Below, piece after piece: positions 5,483 through 5,565 of a stretch of 5,565 bases of DNA (position 1 is the stretch's first letter; each line of letters starts with the position of its first letter). Position numbers and translations under genes: made by a program. The stretch comes from Pseudomonadota bacterium (lineage in GTDB: Bacteria > Desulfobacterota > WTBG01 > CAIYCZ01): positions 1 to 5,565 of the forward strand of contig JAPLIX010000536.1 of NCBI GenBank assembly GCA_026388865.1, in the 5' to 3' direction. The notes beneath the pieces are model-generated. The model searched no databases, was not told the origin of the DNA, and saw nothing but the letters and a program-made list of their open reading frames with translations.

Positions 5483-5565
5483 ACCTGAATTTGCTGAGAT
5501 GATATTTGCCGGAACAAAGAAATTTGAATTTCGCCGCTCTGTGTTTAAAAATCCTGATGTAAAAA
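5460..5565 (+). CDS. ASCH-domain protein, N-terminal part (runs off right edge)
   Basis: The final 106 bases encode 35 residues, MRVLLSIKPEFAEMIF then AGTKKFEFRRSVFKNPDVK, with no stop before the edge. The pattern of a short strand, SIKPEFAEMIFAGTKKFEFRR, is the classic opening of ASCH-domain proteins, a PUA-like fold thought to bind RNA or modified nucleosides. The ATG has a strong AAGGAGA site and overlaps the end of the PIN-GNAT-PUA gene by 23 bases in another frame, so the two are very probably co-translated. Members range from about 100-residue stand-alone domains to longer fusions with an HTH, so the full architecture cannot be judged. A partner or antidote role towards the upstream PIN protein is inferred from gene order alone. 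Confidence 0.85.
   Translation, partial: MRVLLSIKPEFAEMIFAGTKKFEFRRSVFKNPDVK

Overview
This window looks like a chromosomal junction between a conserved housekeeping gene and a variable defence-type island in a Gram-negative environmental bacterium. The only core gene is the 5' part of leuS (leucyl-tRNA synthetase), on the minus strand at the left edge. Its catalytic-core wording (FGMPAENAA) resembles deltaproteobacterial LeuS more than the enterobacterial form (FGLPAE). That is a weak taxonomic hint recalled from memory, not a placement. Base composition falls from left to right: 37/60 G+C in bases 121-180 (leuS), 31/60 in 2581-2640 (hsdM) and 20/60 in 4741-4800 (PIN gene). This fits DNA of mixed origin.

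Layout. 1-369: leuS start, minus strand, running off the left edge. 370-913: non-coding, with three REP-like palindromes (434-530), a degenerate direct repeat (544-556 and 695-707), and a near-consensus sigma-70 promoter (829-857). 914-1165: the N-terminal ~50 residues of a probable NERD-domain nuclease-related protein, broken and ending in a REP-like GC-rich hairpin. 1212-1751: an intact ORF6N-domain protein. 1752-1969: non-coding, with a perfect 10-bp-arm palindrome directly upstream of an extended -10 promoter. 1970-3565: hsdM, the type I restriction-modification methyltransferase subunit, with complete motifs. 3562-3987: a DUF1016 N-terminal domain (YhcG family) that lacks its nuclease half. 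3971-5482: a 503-residue protein with a PIN RNase-like domain, a GNAT-like acetyltransferase domain and a PUA/EVE/ASCH-like domain. 5460 to the right edge: the start of a small ASCH-domain protein.

How the genes fit together. hsdM, the DUF1016 fragment, the PIN-GNAT-PUA gene and the ASCH gene overlap one another by 4, 17 and 23 bases, so they read as one translationally coupled operon. HsdM alone cannot select a target site; the specificity subunit HsdS and the nuclease HsdR are not in the window and could lie further right. The position usually filled by hsdS or accessory genes instead holds the PIN-GNAT-PUA/ASCH pair. Two predicted RNA- or modified-base-related modules embedded in a type I locus are the most unusual content here and a candidate for an uncharacterised defence or toxin-antitoxin cassette. 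This functional reading is inference.
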